Source: Butyricimonas faecalis (GTDB taxonomy: Bacteria; Bacteroidota; Bacteroidia; Bacteroidales; Marinifilaceae). Taken from it: a stretch of 64,000 nucleotides of DNA. The notes below the pieces were generated by a model. That model made no database searches, had not been told where the DNA came from, and was given only the letters and a program-made list of their open reading frames with translations. This document shows, one piece after another, positions 44,798-53,648 of this stretch. The stretch's first letter is position 1. Each line of letters starts with the position of its first letter. The stretch spans positions 3,782,001-3,846,000 of the forward strand of contig NZ_CP032819.1 of assembly GCF_003991565.1 (NCBI RefSeq), read 5' to 3'. A program made the translations under genes and the position numbers.

Positions 44798-46603
44798 ATG
44801 AAGAAAATCATTTGTATAATTAATTGCTTGCTTGTATGGAGTTACACGTGTGTTGTGGCACAAAATACAAGTGATGAGGCGATGATTCATACCGTTCATT
44901 TCCCGGAGATGCGTGTCGTGGTAAACAGTGATATTCCTGGAGCACCGATTTTATCTCAGCTTCAACGGATTGATGGAACGGAACGAGAAATCAGAACCGA
45001 AAAACATGGCTTAATTTATCCTGCCTTTTTTGATTGGAATGGCGATGGTAAAAAAGATTTGTTGTTGGGTGAATTCGAAACAGGACAGAAAGGTTCGTAT
45101 ATTAAGGTGTATTTGAATGAGGGAACGGATGCTGCCCCCAGTTATTCCGGTAAATATTTTTACGCGACCGATGTTAATGGAGATACCATTACAAACTACC
45201 AGTGGTGTTGTATCGGAATTCACCCCCGTCTAATCGATTTGGATCAAGACGGTTATTTGGATATTATTTCGGGACAGTATAACCCGGGACAGATTTCATG
45301 GTGGCGGGGTTCAAAAGACGGTTTTTTACCTCGGGTATTTATAGAACAGGAGGGATACGTGGAAGGAGCCGTATTAAGTGATGGGAAGGGGGACGATCCG
45401 AATTCATTAACTTATTGGAATTATACGTCGGTCCATTTTGCTGATTATGACGGTGACGGTTTATTGGATTTGTTTGTTGGAGGAAGTGGTGGTTTACGTG
45501 TGGCATTGAATGTTGGGACGAAAGAGAATCCTAAATTTGGTATTCGTAAATATCTGCTTCATACGGACGGATCTAAATTAACTATTCATACGAGAGACGA
45601 AAAGAGCAAAGCGTATTTGTATAAAACTTACATGACTCCAGTAGATTGGGATGGCGATGGCGTGTTAGATATTTTGTTGACGTATGAATATGTAAAAGAG
45701 GGGCATCATCCGGTTGAATTTTTTAAAGGAGTGCAAACACCGGAGGGTTTGAGGTTTGAAAAAGCAATCCCATTATTCACGGAAAAAGAAGGCCGTAAGG
45801 CTTTGCCGGGGTGTCAACCTATGATTACTCTGGTGGATTATAACAATGATGGTGTGCAGGATATAGTGCTTGGACTTTCAATCCCGACAATCAATGGCTT
45901 TGAAGTCGCACCGGAAATTGCTTGGGATTGGATTCGTAATGTTGGGATTGAGATGCCGGGAAAAGACGCTGGTCGAGGAGTAGAGTACGCGGGAGGTATT
46001 GAACAATTGATACAGAAAATTGAAGAAAATCCGGCATTAAAAAATCATTATCTCGGTAAATTGAAGGATTATAAATATTTGACACTACGACATCGTGGGT
46101 ATCTTTTCGTGATGTATGGAACTAAAAATCCCAAAAAAGCAAAACATTTGTCCATAGATATTCCCTTGGGGGAGGTAGAGGAAGAAGTCGAAGAATCTAT
46201 GCAAAAACCGGTATCGATTTCTTGGAAATTGCCGGATAAATTAGAAGTTGGTAAAGAACTGGAAGTTGAAGTCATTTTTTCTTTTCAAAAAGGATGGCAT
46301 GGGTACGTTGATGATGAAATAAATACGGCTTTGGGATTCATTCCGACAACGGTTGATTTCGAATTTCCTAAAGGAGTGACAAAAGTTGGGGAAACAAGTG
46401 CGCCGAAACCTTCTTATGTAGGACTTTATCCGGTTTACGAGGGAAATCAAAAGAGTTTCAAGCAAAAATTTATTTGTTCTAAGAAATTATTGAAAAATAA
46501 GGGCGAGATTGTTGTGAAAGCAAAAATTCAATACCAGGTATGTAACGAAAATATGTGTATGCCCCCGGTGGAAGAAACATGGCAGCAGTTAATGAAAAAG
46601 TAA
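44798..46603 (+). CDS. VCBS/FG-GAP propeller fused to a DsbD-alpha-like domain
   Basis: 601 aa. Signal peptide, then five D-x-D-x-D-G calcium-binding repeats (FDWNGDGKKDLLLG, IDLDQDGYLDIISG, ADYDGDGLLDLFVG, VDWDGDGVLDILL, VDYNNDGVQDIVLG) forming a beta-propeller over about residues 60-370. The C-terminal 120 residues match the N-terminal alpha domain of DsbD: an immunoglobulin-like fold ending in YQVCNENMCMPPVEE with Cys582 and Cys587, the pair that passes electrons to periplasmic thiol proteins. The fusion is unusual. It lies between two thioredoxin-fold genes, which fits a role as docking and redox partner. Confidence 0.75.
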   Translation: MKKIICIINCLLVWSYTCVVAQNTSDEAMIHTVHFPEMRVVVNSDIPGAPILSQLQRIDGTEREIRTEKHGLIYPAFFDWNGDGKKDLLLGEFETGQKGSYIKVYLNEGTDAAPSYSGKYFYATDVNGDTITNYQWCCIGIHPRLIDLDQDGYLDIISGQYNPGQISWWRGSKDGFLPRVFIEQEGYVEGAVLSDGKGDDPNSLTYWNYTSVHFADYDGDGLLDLFVGGSGGLRVALNVGTKENPKFGIRKYLLHTDGSKLTIHTRDEKSKAYLYKTYMTPVDWDGDGVLDILLTYEYVKEGHHPVEFFKGVQTPEGLRFEKAIPLFTEKEGRKALPGCQPMITLVDYNNDGVQDIVLGLSIPTINGFEVAPEIAWDWIRNVGIEMPGKDAGRGVEYAGGIEQLIQKIEENPALKNHYLGKLKDYKYLTLRHRGYLFVMYGTKNPKKAKHLSIDIPLGEVEEEVEESMQKPVSISWKLPDKLEVGKELEVEVIFSFQKGWHGYVDDEINTALGFIPTTVDFEFPKGVTKVGETSAPKPSYVGLYPVYEGNQKSFKQKFICSKKLLKNKGEIVVKAKIQYQVCNENMCMPPVEETWQQLMKK

Positions 46604-46621
46604 ATTGAAATAAATAATAAG

Positions 46622-47671
46622 ATGATGAAAAAAATAGTTTTATTGGTATTTGTGTTGTGCGGAAGTATAGCCTTGTTTGCACAAAATAGAAAAATGACAT
46701 TAAAAGGTGAGTGTTCACCAGCAAGGAATGGTGAGAAACTCTATTTGTTAATGGGGAGTGAAGTACCATGCGATTCTGCCGTTGTTGAGAATGGAAAATT
46801 TGAGTTTCCTCTTAAAAATCTCCAACCGGAAGAGGTGCTAGTGGTACGTGTGGGTAAAGATGGGACACAGGAATGTGTATTACTTTATCTTGATTATTGT
46901 GATACTTATTTGAAACTTGGAGAAGAAACGTATCAAACATTTAATACGAATTTTATAAAATGTACTGTATCTGGTAATCAGACGGATGCGGTGCTTCGGG
47001 AGGTTAATGATATTTTTTTCAATGCTACTTGGCTTGACCATCCGGATACGGCAATTGAGAAATTGAAAGAAGTAGCGAAGAGACATGATCTGGCTTCGGC
47101 CTACGCTTTGCGTAAGTATAACCAATTTGTATTTGAACATGGATTAGCTTCTGCGGTAAAAGAGAGTCTTGATAAGATGTCTCCGATCGTGAAAATGTCT
47201 GCTGCCGGACAAGCATTGCAGAAGTATTACGATCGTTATGTCAAGCTTGCGCTGGGAGCAATAGCACCGGATTTTACATTGAATACTCCGGAAGGGGAGC
47301 CTTTATCTTTACATGAATATATTAAGGGCAAAAAGCTTGTTTTAATAGACTTTTGGGCATCTTGGTGTGGACCTTGTCGTAAAGAGGGGGAGAATATAAA
47401 AGCGATTTACAAGGAATATCATGCTAAAGGATTTGATGTTTTGGGAGTTTCCTTGGACACCAAAATGGAAGCGTGGAAAGAAGCTATCGAGAAAGATGGT
47501 ATCACGTGGGGCCAGGTATCCGATTTGAAAGGCTGGAAAACGCCACTCACTAAATTGTATGATTTCATGGGTATTCCTTGTCTTTACCTTGTTGATGGGG
47601 CTGGACGTATTGTTGCAAAAAATTTACGAGGAGAGGAATTACGTAAAAAAATAGCTGAACTTTGTGAATAG
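46622..47671 (+). CDS. TlpA family disulfide reductase with DUF4369-like N-domain
   Basis: 349 aa. Signal peptide (about 1-20), an N-terminal DUF4369-like beta domain (LKGECSPARNGEKLYLLMGS), a helical linker and a C-terminal AhpC/TSA-type thioredoxin domain with DFWASWCGPCRKEG (Cys249, Cys252) and the cis-Pro loop at MGIPCLYLVDGAGR. Standard TlpA/ResA-like periplasmic thiol reductase. Last gene of locus 1, ahead of a clear terminator. Confidence 0.88.
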   Translation: MMKKIVLLVFVLCGSIALFAQNRKMTLKGECSPARNGEKLYLLMGSEVPCDSAVVENGKFEFPLKNLQPEEVLVVRVGKDGTQECVLLYLDYCDTYLKLGEETYQTFNTNFIKCTVSGNQTDAVLREVNDIFFNATWLDHPDTAIEKLKEVAKRHDLASAYALRKYNQFVFEHGLASAVKESLDKMSPIVKMSAAGQALQKYYDRYVKLALGAIAPDFTLNTPEGEPLSLHEYIKGKKLVLIDFWASWCGPCRKEGENIKAIYKEYHAKGFDVLGVSLDTKMEAWKEAIEKDGITWGQVSDLKGWKTPLTKLYDFMGIPCLYLVDGAGRIVAKNLRGEELRKKIAELCE

Positions 47672-47693
47672 CTTGTTTATGTTGTGAAATTTG

Positions 47694-47731
47694 AACCCCG
47701 TAAGGTCGCAAAAAGTAGACTTTACGGGGTT
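47694..47731 (+). terminator. Terminator of locus 1
   Basis: A 10-bp perfect stem AACCCCGTAA / TTACGGGGTT with an 18-nt loop, followed by TTCT, 23 bp after the last stop codon. The stretch from here to 47985 contains a purine-rich segment but no gene. Confidence 0.75.
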
Positions 47732-47985
47732 TTCTACATGTAAAATATCACCCATTTTCGATAAGAAATACAACTTCTCCTTTGTTCACCTTCCCCATCC
47801 ACTCTCCCTCAGGCAGGGGAAGAAGGAGGTGGCAGCGAAGCTGACGGAGGAGTTTGAACGTGAAAACAAGAGGCGCGGTCACGCAAGGAAAAAAAGGTAA
47901 TTATTGGAAAATAATCCGGAATAATATCCGATTTAACCCTCGAGATCAAGAATTATACATGATCACATCCGGATGACTACCATGT

Positions 47986-48065
47986 AAAACGCTATTAAAA
48001 CGCTATTAGAACGCTATTAAAACGCTATACTGAATAGCGTTTTAATAGTATTCTAATAGCTTACT
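47986..48065. repeat. 11-bp-period repeat array with inverted half
   Basis: Four tandem 11-bp units (AAAACGCTATT, the same, AGAACGCTATT, AAAACGCTATA) span 47986-48029. After 3 bp, three further 11-bp units (AATAGCGTTTT, AATAGTATTCT, AATAGCTTACT) at 48033-48065 run as the reverse complement. The whole can fold into one long hairpin. It lies 420 bp upstream of the sigma gene of locus 2 in a gap with no other feature. Confidence 0.8.
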
Positions 48066-48417
48066 AAAAATTTTATACCCGGAAATGAGCCGCTAGTGAT
48101 GATGATTTGCAATTCTATTGTGCATATAGAAGTTTAGTATAATTCAATATAAAGTAATAGATACTGAATTTAAGTTGTTTAGATAAACTAATTTCCTCGA
48201 TTCGCATTGTATGGTGATGAACGACGCGATAGACCGCTGGAACACGACTAGCATAATGACAAGCTACAAGGAGAAGAAAACGATTGTTATCCACCCAAGG
48301 TGATGTTCGAACTACTTTTGACGAGCGAGGTCAAGTTGTTTTTCATTTTGAGGGGCTGTTTACATGAATTGATGAAGAAAAATGGAGGCGGGTAGCGAAA
48401 AAATAACAAGAAGTAAT

Positions 48418-48425
48418 TATATTTG
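48418..48425 (+). promoter_or_regulatory. -7 box for the locus 2 sigma gene
   Basis: TATATTTG matches TAnnTTTG and lies 56 bp before the ATG at 48482. A strong AAGGAGGAGGG ribosome site lies just ahead of that ATG, unusual for Bacteroidetes. Confidence 0.45.
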
Positions 48426-48481
48426 CTTGCGGTGTATGAAAGATTTTTGTTAGAGAATACAAATAAGGAGGAGGGTAACGT

Positions 48482-49048
48482 ATGGAGCATGAATTGTATA
48501 CGGTGAAATGGTTGAATGAGAATTATTCTGCTCATTTTGAAGAATTGTATAAATCAATATACAAGCGTTTGTATTTTTTTGCTCGAAATTTTTTAATGGA
48601 TGAAGCGTTGGCAGATGACATTGTTCAGGAGGTATTTCTCGGGTTGTGGAACAAGGGAAAAGAGATGCGAGAAGATATTCCTCTGGAACGTTATTTGTTT
48701 ATATCAACGAGAAACTTGTGTGTAGATTACCACCGTCGATTAAACATTTTGGATAAATACCAAAAGCATTTGATGGAAGCTGAAGCGATGGTCTACTTTC
48801 CTTACGGGGGAGAAGAGACGGAACGAGCAGTTAAAGTGAGAGAACTTTTGGACGAATTGCCGGATATGCAAAGACAGGTGTTGAAATTGAGTATTTGGGA
48901 GGGGTTGAAATATAAGGAAGTTGCGGAGCGTTTGAACATAGCGGAAGGCACTGTGCATACTCATATAAAACGGGCGTATAAATACATCAAAAGTCATTTG
49001 GTGTTGCTTTTAATATTCTTGAATTTGATATTGAACAAAATTTTATGA
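48482..49048 (+). CDS. ECF RNA polymerase sigma factor (locus 2)
   Basis: 188 aa. Region 2: FEELYKSIYKRLYFFARNFL and DEALADDIVQEVFLGLWNKG. Region 4: LDELPDMQRQVLKLSIWEGL and YKEVAERLNIAEGTVHTHIK. A hydrophobic C-terminal tail (LVLLLIFLNLILNKIL) is atypical for a sigma factor and could tether it to the membrane. fecR follows in the same direction. Probable reader of the GTACCC-N15-TTCGTTTT promoters seen four times downstream. Confidence 0.92.
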   Translation: MEHELYTVKWLNENYSAHFEELYKSIYKRLYFFARNFLMDEALADDIVQEVFLGLWNKGKEMREDIPLERYLFISTRNLCVDYHRRLNILDKYQKHLMEAEAMVYFPYGGEETERAVKVRELLDELPDMQRQVLKLSIWEGLKYKEVAERLNIAEGTVHTHIKRAYKYIKSHLVLLLIFLNLILNKIL

Positions 49049-49065
49049 AAAAATATCATTTTATT

Positions 49066-49094
49066 GTACCCGGAAATGGTAGCCAGTTCGTTTT
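49066..49094 (+). promoter_or_regulatory. ECF-type promoter copy 1, ahead of fecR
   Basis: GTACCC (49066-49071), 15 bp, TTCGTTTT (49087-49094), then the fecR ATG at 49144. It lies between the sigma gene and fecR, so fecR can be induced separately from sigma. Confidence 0.8.
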
Positions 49095-49143
49095 CTTTTA
49101 TACGATGCAAGTAGAATTCGTATTAATTTAAGAGGAGGAGATT

Positions 49144-50301
49144 ATGAAACAAATTGAATGGGATATCATAGAACGTAGATTGGAGGGAGGATTGTCTCCC
49201 GACGAGGAGATTTGTTTTCAAGATTGGTATGCGGAAAGTGAAGAGAATAGAAATTATTACCATAAATTGGAAACCTTTTATAAAGAAAACGGTTTTGTCA
49301 AAGAGATAACGGATCAAGATGTAAACACTTCTTGGGATAAATTCTCTATGCAAGTGAAGAATAAAAAGGACGGCAAAAAACGTTTGATCTCCTATTGGAG
49401 TGTTGCATCTGTCGCTGCTTGTTTGTTGGTCGGAATGTTTATCTTGTTTTGGTTTGGACAAGAAAGAGGCGTAGTAAATAAAGAGGGGGAGTCAATAATT
49501 GTTGCTGGTGGCAATAAAGCTGTTTTGTGGTTATCTAACGGGGAGAAAATTGCGTTGGAGAACCATTCTGATGAATTTGAGGAAGCATCGGTAAAGATTG
49601 TGAATTCGGGATCATCATTAAGTTACGAAGAATATAAAGATACCGTATTGCAAAAACGTGTGATGAATCGGGTTGTAACACCCCGGGGGGGAGAATACGG
49701 CATCACATTGGCTGATGGAACGCAGGTTTATTTGGGGGCTCTTTCCGAGATTGAATATCCCGTTGTTTTTGGGAAAAAATCGAGGGAAGTAAGAGTGTCC
49801 GGGGAGGTGTATTTCAATGTCGCTCGCGATACGAATCGTCCTTTTATCGTGAAAACGGGGCATTTGAACGTGGAGGTTTTGGGAACGTCTTTCAATGTAC
49901 GGGATTACGCGGATGAAGATTATGTTGAAACAACGCTGGTTTCGGGAAAAGTGAAAGTGTGCGTGGGTGAAGAATCTTGTATTTTGGAATCAAACCATCA
50001 GGCCGTGTTGGATAAGAAAAATAATATACTCGAGGCAAAAGAAGTTGACGTGTCTGAGTATGTTGATTGGAAAAGCGGTAGGTTGAACATCCGGAATAAA
50101 CGATTGGAAGATATTTTGACGCGTTTGAGTAAATGGTACGATGTTTATATCTTCTACGTGAATGAAGAGGCAAAAGATATTCGTTTCTACGCTAATATAG
50201 ACCGCTACAGCGACATGAATGAGTTGTTGGATAAGTTTGAAAAAACAGGGGAAGTCGAGTTCCGTGTGAAGGGAAATGTGATAAACGTGATGACAAAATA
50301 A
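49144..50301 (+). CDS. FecR family anti-sigma factor (locus 2)
   Basis: 385 aa, preceded by an AGGAGGAG ribosome site. A cytoplasmic N-terminus (RRLEGGLSPDEEICFQDWYA) is followed by a membrane helix (WSVASVAACLLVGMFILFWF, about 82-101) and the FecR domain (TPRGGEYGITLADGTQVYLG, VRVSGEVYFNVARD). The C-terminal DUF4974 contains IRNKRLEDILTRLSKWYDVY. It should hold the sigma factor until the STN domain of the SusC encoded at 59.4 kb signals substrate. Confidence 0.93.
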   Translation: MKQIEWDIIERRLEGGLSPDEEICFQDWYAESEENRNYYHKLETFYKENGFVKEITDQDVNTSWDKFSMQVKNKKDGKKRLISYWSVASVAACLLVGMFILFWFGQERGVVNKEGESIIVAGGNKAVLWLSNGEKIALENHSDEFEEASVKIVNSGSSLSYEEYKDTVLQKRVMNRVVTPRGGEYGITLADGTQVYLGALSEIEYPVVFGKKSREVRVSGEVYFNVARDTNRPFIVKTGHLNVEVLGTSFNVRDYADEDYVETTLVSGKVKVCVGEESCILESNHQAVLDKKNNILEAKEVDVSEYVDWKSGRLNIRNKRLEDILTRLSKWYDVYIFYVNEEAKDIRFYANIDRYSDMNELLDKFEKTGEVEFRVKGNVINVMTK

Positions 50302-50349
50302 AAGTGTATTTCTTCCAAGTTCTTTTTGAATAATTCTAAAATAAAAGAG

Positions 50350-50384
50350 AAAGAGACTGTGTCTAACAAGTCTCTTTTTTTTGT
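50350..50384 (+). terminator. Terminator after fecR
   Basis: Perfect 9-bp stem AAAGAGACT (50350-50358) and AGTCTCTTT (50369-50377), running into a T-tract. It ends the sigma/fecR transcript just before the next ECF-type promoter. Confidence 0.85.
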
Positions 50385-50413
50385 GTGAAAAAATCGATGA
50401 AATGGGATTTGAT

Positions 50414-50442
50414 GTACCCGATTTTAAGAAATTATTCGTTTT
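50414..50442 (+). promoter_or_regulatory. ECF-type promoter copy 2, ahead of the redox/protease operon
   Basis: GTACCC (50414-50419), 15 bp, TTCGTTTT (50435-50442). The first gene starts at 50512. Identical boxes and spacing to the three other copies. Confidence 0.8.
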
Positions 50443-50511
50443 ATTATAAATTGGGAATGTTATCACCTGTGATCTAGAAAATGATACAGGAGTATTTAAT
50501 GTACTGTATGT

Positions 50512-51963
50512 ATGAAAAAGAGTAATGTAATCACGAGAGGATTAGGATTATGCGGAAAGGTGTGTCTGATCGCAACCCTGATTGTGGGTGGTGTTGCTAT
50601 CGCGTTTGCTAAAAACCGACCCACTCAAGATAAATGGCTGTCTCCGGTTTTACGTGGAGGCATAACGACGTTGAATGTTGTCGTTTCAGGTAGTTTGAAT
50701 GAAAAAGTGAAAAATGTGAAAGTCGCTTGGCATGGTTTCATGGCAGGGGAGCGGGAGTTTTCGTTAAATCAACAAGGAATTGGGAAAGTGGAGTTTGAAC
50801 ATTGCGGAACGTTGTGTTTGGAAATTAACGTGAGTGGAATTCAACGGACAATCGACGTTATTGTCAACCCGGGAGAAAACGTGGAATTACAACTGGATGC
50901 ACAAAGGCAGACCTTCGATTTTAAAGGAGATTACGCGGAACTGAATCGTTATTTGTTCTACAAAAAAAGTGAACATGCTTTCGTGCCGGCGAAAGAAAAA
51001 ATGAAAGGGATGACAGGGCATGAATATGTTTTGTATTGTAAGTCTTTATATAAAGATCAGGTTCGAGAATTACGTAAAGCAAAGCTTGGAGAAAGTGAGT
51101 TTCACTACGCCAGCCTGGAAGCCTTGTTGGATTGCTTTAAGCATATTTATTCCGGATATTGCAATTTCGAAGCGGCTCACCGTGCAGAACCGGAAAGGAG
51201 TGGTTTGCGGATAACTTGCGATGATTTGAAAGTTTTGTCATCCGATATTATTGGTGCTGGCTATGATCTTATGCTTTTCCCGGAAAATAAGGTGTTGCCT
51301 TTGTTGCGTCTCTTGAAAGACGAGCAGCAATTATTTCTTTGTTTAGGGGTTAACACGGGCTATTTGTTTGATTTGTATAGAACAAGGTCCAGTGCTATTA
51401 AGTTACATGAAAATGTTCCTTTAAACGATAAATGTTTGGAACAATTGAAATATGTCTCTCCGGAAGTTGCGGATTGGTTTCTTCGGTTAAATGAAAAAGT
51501 AGAACAGGAATGGCAAGCTCATGTGGGGAAAAAAGGGTATGAAATCGGTAAAGTGCCTGTGGTTCCCAGGGAACAAGTTTTGGATTCTATTTTGGCAGGT
51601 TATCGTGGAGAGGTCGTTTTTGTTGATTTCTGGTATGTTTACTGTCGATCCTGTTTAAGAGCGATGGCAGAGATGGAGGCGGTAAAAGAAGAGTATTTGA
51701 AAAAAGGGGTGAAATTTTTGTTTATCACGGGGGAAAAAGCATCTCCAGAAGTGCGTTGGTTGCAAATGATTCCGGACATGAAAGGCATACACTATCGTGT
51801 TACGAATGAGGCATATCGCTATCTAATCGATGAACAATTTAAAATGAAAGGATTACCCTATTATTTGATTGTGGATAAGCAAGGAAATATAAAATATCGA
51901 TATAACGGTTTTATGGGGTGTGAAAAAATGCGAGAGATATTAGATGAGGAATTAAGTAAATAA
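50512..51963 (+). CDS. Exported TlpA-like thioredoxin-fold protein (YCRSC active site)
   Basis: 483 aa. N-terminal membrane/signal segment (LCGKVCLIATLIVGGVAIAFA, about 13-34), a beta-rich DUF4369-like domain (LNVVVSGSLNEKVKNVKVAW), a helical linker, then a thioredoxin fold from about residue 360 with VDFWYVYCRSCLRAMAEME (Cys378, Cys381) and the cis-Pro loop MKGLPYYLIVDKQG. Arg-Ser between the cysteines, and Tyr in place of Trp before them, depart from the family norm. First gene of an operon with two peptidases and another thioredoxin protein. Confidence 0.82.
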   Translation: MKKSNVITRGLGLCGKVCLIATLIVGGVAIAFAKNRPTQDKWLSPVLRGGITTLNVVVSGSLNEKVKNVKVAWHGFMAGEREFSLNQQGIGKVEFEHCGTLCLEINVSGIQRTIDVIVNPGENVELQLDAQRQTFDFKGDYAELNRYLFYKKSEHAFVPAKEKMKGMTGHEYVLYCKSLYKDQVRELRKAKLGESEFHYASLEALLDCFKHIYSGYCNFEAAHRAEPERSGLRITCDDLKVLSSDIIGAGYDLMLFPENKVLPLLRLLKDEQQLFLCLGVNTGYLFDLYRTRSSAIKLHENVPLNDKCLEQLKYVSPEVADWFLRLNEKVEQEWQAHVGKKGYEIGKVPVVPREQVLDSILAGYRGEVVFVDFWYVYCRSCLRAMAEMEAVKEEYLKKGVKFLFITGEKASPEVRWLQMIPDMKGIHYRVTNEAYRYLIDEQFKMKGLPYYLIVDKQGNIKYRYNGFMGCEKMREILDEELSK

Positions 51964-51971
51964 TAATAGAT

Positions 51972-53627
51972 ATGAATAGAGTTTTATTAAAAATGTTATT
52001 CGTGGGAGCCTGTGCTGGTTTTACGATTCCCGTATCGGCACAAAAAACAACAGATACTAAAAATGTATCTTTTGTAGGTTGGCATCTGCTTTCGTATGAA
52101 AAGGAGGGTGTGTACGCTGCCGGGGTGAACCAAGCTTATGAATATTTAAAGGATAGGAAACCCGCGAAGAAAACAATCGTGGGAATTGTTGACGGAGGTG
52201 TAGATATCACCCATGAAGACCTCAAGGATGTGCTTTGGCAAAATCCGGGAGAAATACCGGGCAACGGTATTGACGATGACAAGAACGGATACGTGGATGA
52301 TGTACATGGATGGAACTTTCTAGGAACGCCTGACGGGAAACAGATGGAATTGGGGTTCACCATGGCTGATCAGGAGTATTTGAAGTTGTGTGAAAAGTAT
52401 GAGGGAATAGATACAACCAAGTTGTCTGCTAAAGAGCGTGGAGAATATGCTTATTTTAAAGATGTATGTAAGTACTCTCCGATTTGTCGTGCTTACCGGG
52501 AAATAGCGATAGCTGAGGCTGCGGTGAAGTATGCTGAAGTCTTCAATCGAGAATTAAAGGAGAAATTCCCGAAGAAAAAGAAATTTGAAATCAAAGAATT
52601 TGGTCCCTTATTGGAAGAGGGCGAAACTGATCCGGTTCGAATTTCTGCATATAATTTTTTCTTGAAACGTTTTCAACGCCGGAAAAATCGTTTGGAGTGG
52701 AGTGAGCAATTCTATAATAATAGAAATAGCGTGGTCGAGGAAACGAAAGCGGAATACAATAAATTGAAGAATGACTATTACGAAGGGGTACGTATCCGCT
52801 CAACGTTGGGGGACAATCCGGAAAAAATAAATGACCGTTTTTATGGTAATAACAATTTGTTGGCGGAAAGTGCAATGCATGGTGTGCATGTCGGGGGTAT
52901 CGTGGGGGCTAATCGCCACAATAATATTGGTATAGAAGGTGTCGCCGACGTGGAGTTGATGTTTTTGCGTGTGGGACCGGGAGCCGGTGACGAACACGAC
53001 AAAGAGGTGGCGTTATGTATTCGTTATGCCGTGGACAATGGTGCACGGGTGATAAACATGAGTTTTGGAAAACCTTTTTCTTTACACAATAAGTGGATGA
53101 TTGATGCCATGAAGTATGCAGAGAAAAAAGGCGTTTTGTTGGTACATTCTGCCGGAAACGATGGTATTAATTTGGATGAACGTGACTTCTATCCGAATCG
53201 CTATGTTTCAAAAAACAAAACACTGCGGAATTGGATTGCGGTAGGAGCCAACGATATGAATGGAAATCCGGCTCCTTTCAGTAATTATGGTAAAAAAGAG
53301 GTGGATCTATTTGCTCCCGGAGTGAATGTGTATTCCACGATTTATGATAAACGATTCAAGTATCGGGCCATGGATGGAACGAGTATGGCGGCTCCGGTGG
53401 TGACTGGTGTGATTGCTTTAATTTGGAACTATTTCCCGGAGTTGACGGCAGAGGAAGTAAAAGAGGCAGTCTTGGGTAGTGTTACCTCACGTAAAGGGGC
53501 CATTGTTCCTTGTCCGGGAAGTGGCGAGAAAATCGATTTTGCTGATTTATGCCGTACGGGGGGAATCGTAAATGCATTGGAAGCCGTGAAATTGGCAGAA
53601 AAAATATATGAGGAGAAACATAAATGA
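51972..53627 (+). CDS. S8 family serine peptidase (subtilisin-like)
   Basis: 551 aa. Signal peptide (about 1-23, VSAQ). Catalytic triad: Asp74 in GIVDGGVDITHEDL, His303 in MHGVHVGGIVGANRHN and Ser471 in DGTSMAAPVVTGV. About 180 residues of charged, helical sequence (YEGIDTTKLSAKERGEYAYF and onwards) are inserted between the Asp and His motifs, which is large for the family and could shape substrate access. The N-D-x-N-G-Y-V-D-D loop (DDDKNGYVDDVHGWNF) is typical of Bacteroidetes members. Periplasmic or surface protease. Confidence 0.93.
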   Translation: MNRVLLKMLFVGACAGFTIPVSAQKTTDTKNVSFVGWHLLSYEKEGVYAAGVNQAYEYLKDRKPAKKTIVGIVDGGVDITHEDLKDVLWQNPGEIPGNGIDDDKNGYVDDVHGWNFLGTPDGKQMELGFTMADQEYLKLCEKYEGIDTTKLSAKERGEYAYFKDVCKYSPICRAYREIAIAEAAVKYAEVFNRELKEKFPKKKKFEIKEFGPLLEEGETDPVRISAYNFFLKRFQRRKNRLEWSEQFYNNRNSVVEETKAEYNKLKNDYYEGVRIRSTLGDNPEKINDRFYGNNNLLAESAMHGVHVGGIVGANRHNNIGIEGVADVELMFLRVGPGAGDEHDKEVALCIRYAVDNGARVINMSFGKPFSLHNKWMIDAMKYAEKKGVLLVHSAGNDGINLDERDFYPNRYVSKNKTLRNWIAVGANDMNGNPAPFSNYGKKEVDLFAPGVNVYSTIYDKRFKYRAMDGTSMAAPVVTGVIALIWNYFPELTAEEVKEAVLGSVTSRKGAIVPCPGSGEKIDFADLCRTGGIVNALEAVKLAEKIYEEKHK

Positions 53628-53648
53628 TCATTAAATAGTGAGAACAAT

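Noticed and set aside
47691..47900. 69-codon plus-strand frame after locus 1
   Set aside because: It starts within a terminator hairpin and has biased, low-complexity composition. More likely a dispersed intergenic sequence.
47986..48065. CRISPR array
   Set aside because: Units of 11 bp without spacers, and no cas genes. Direct tandem repeats only.
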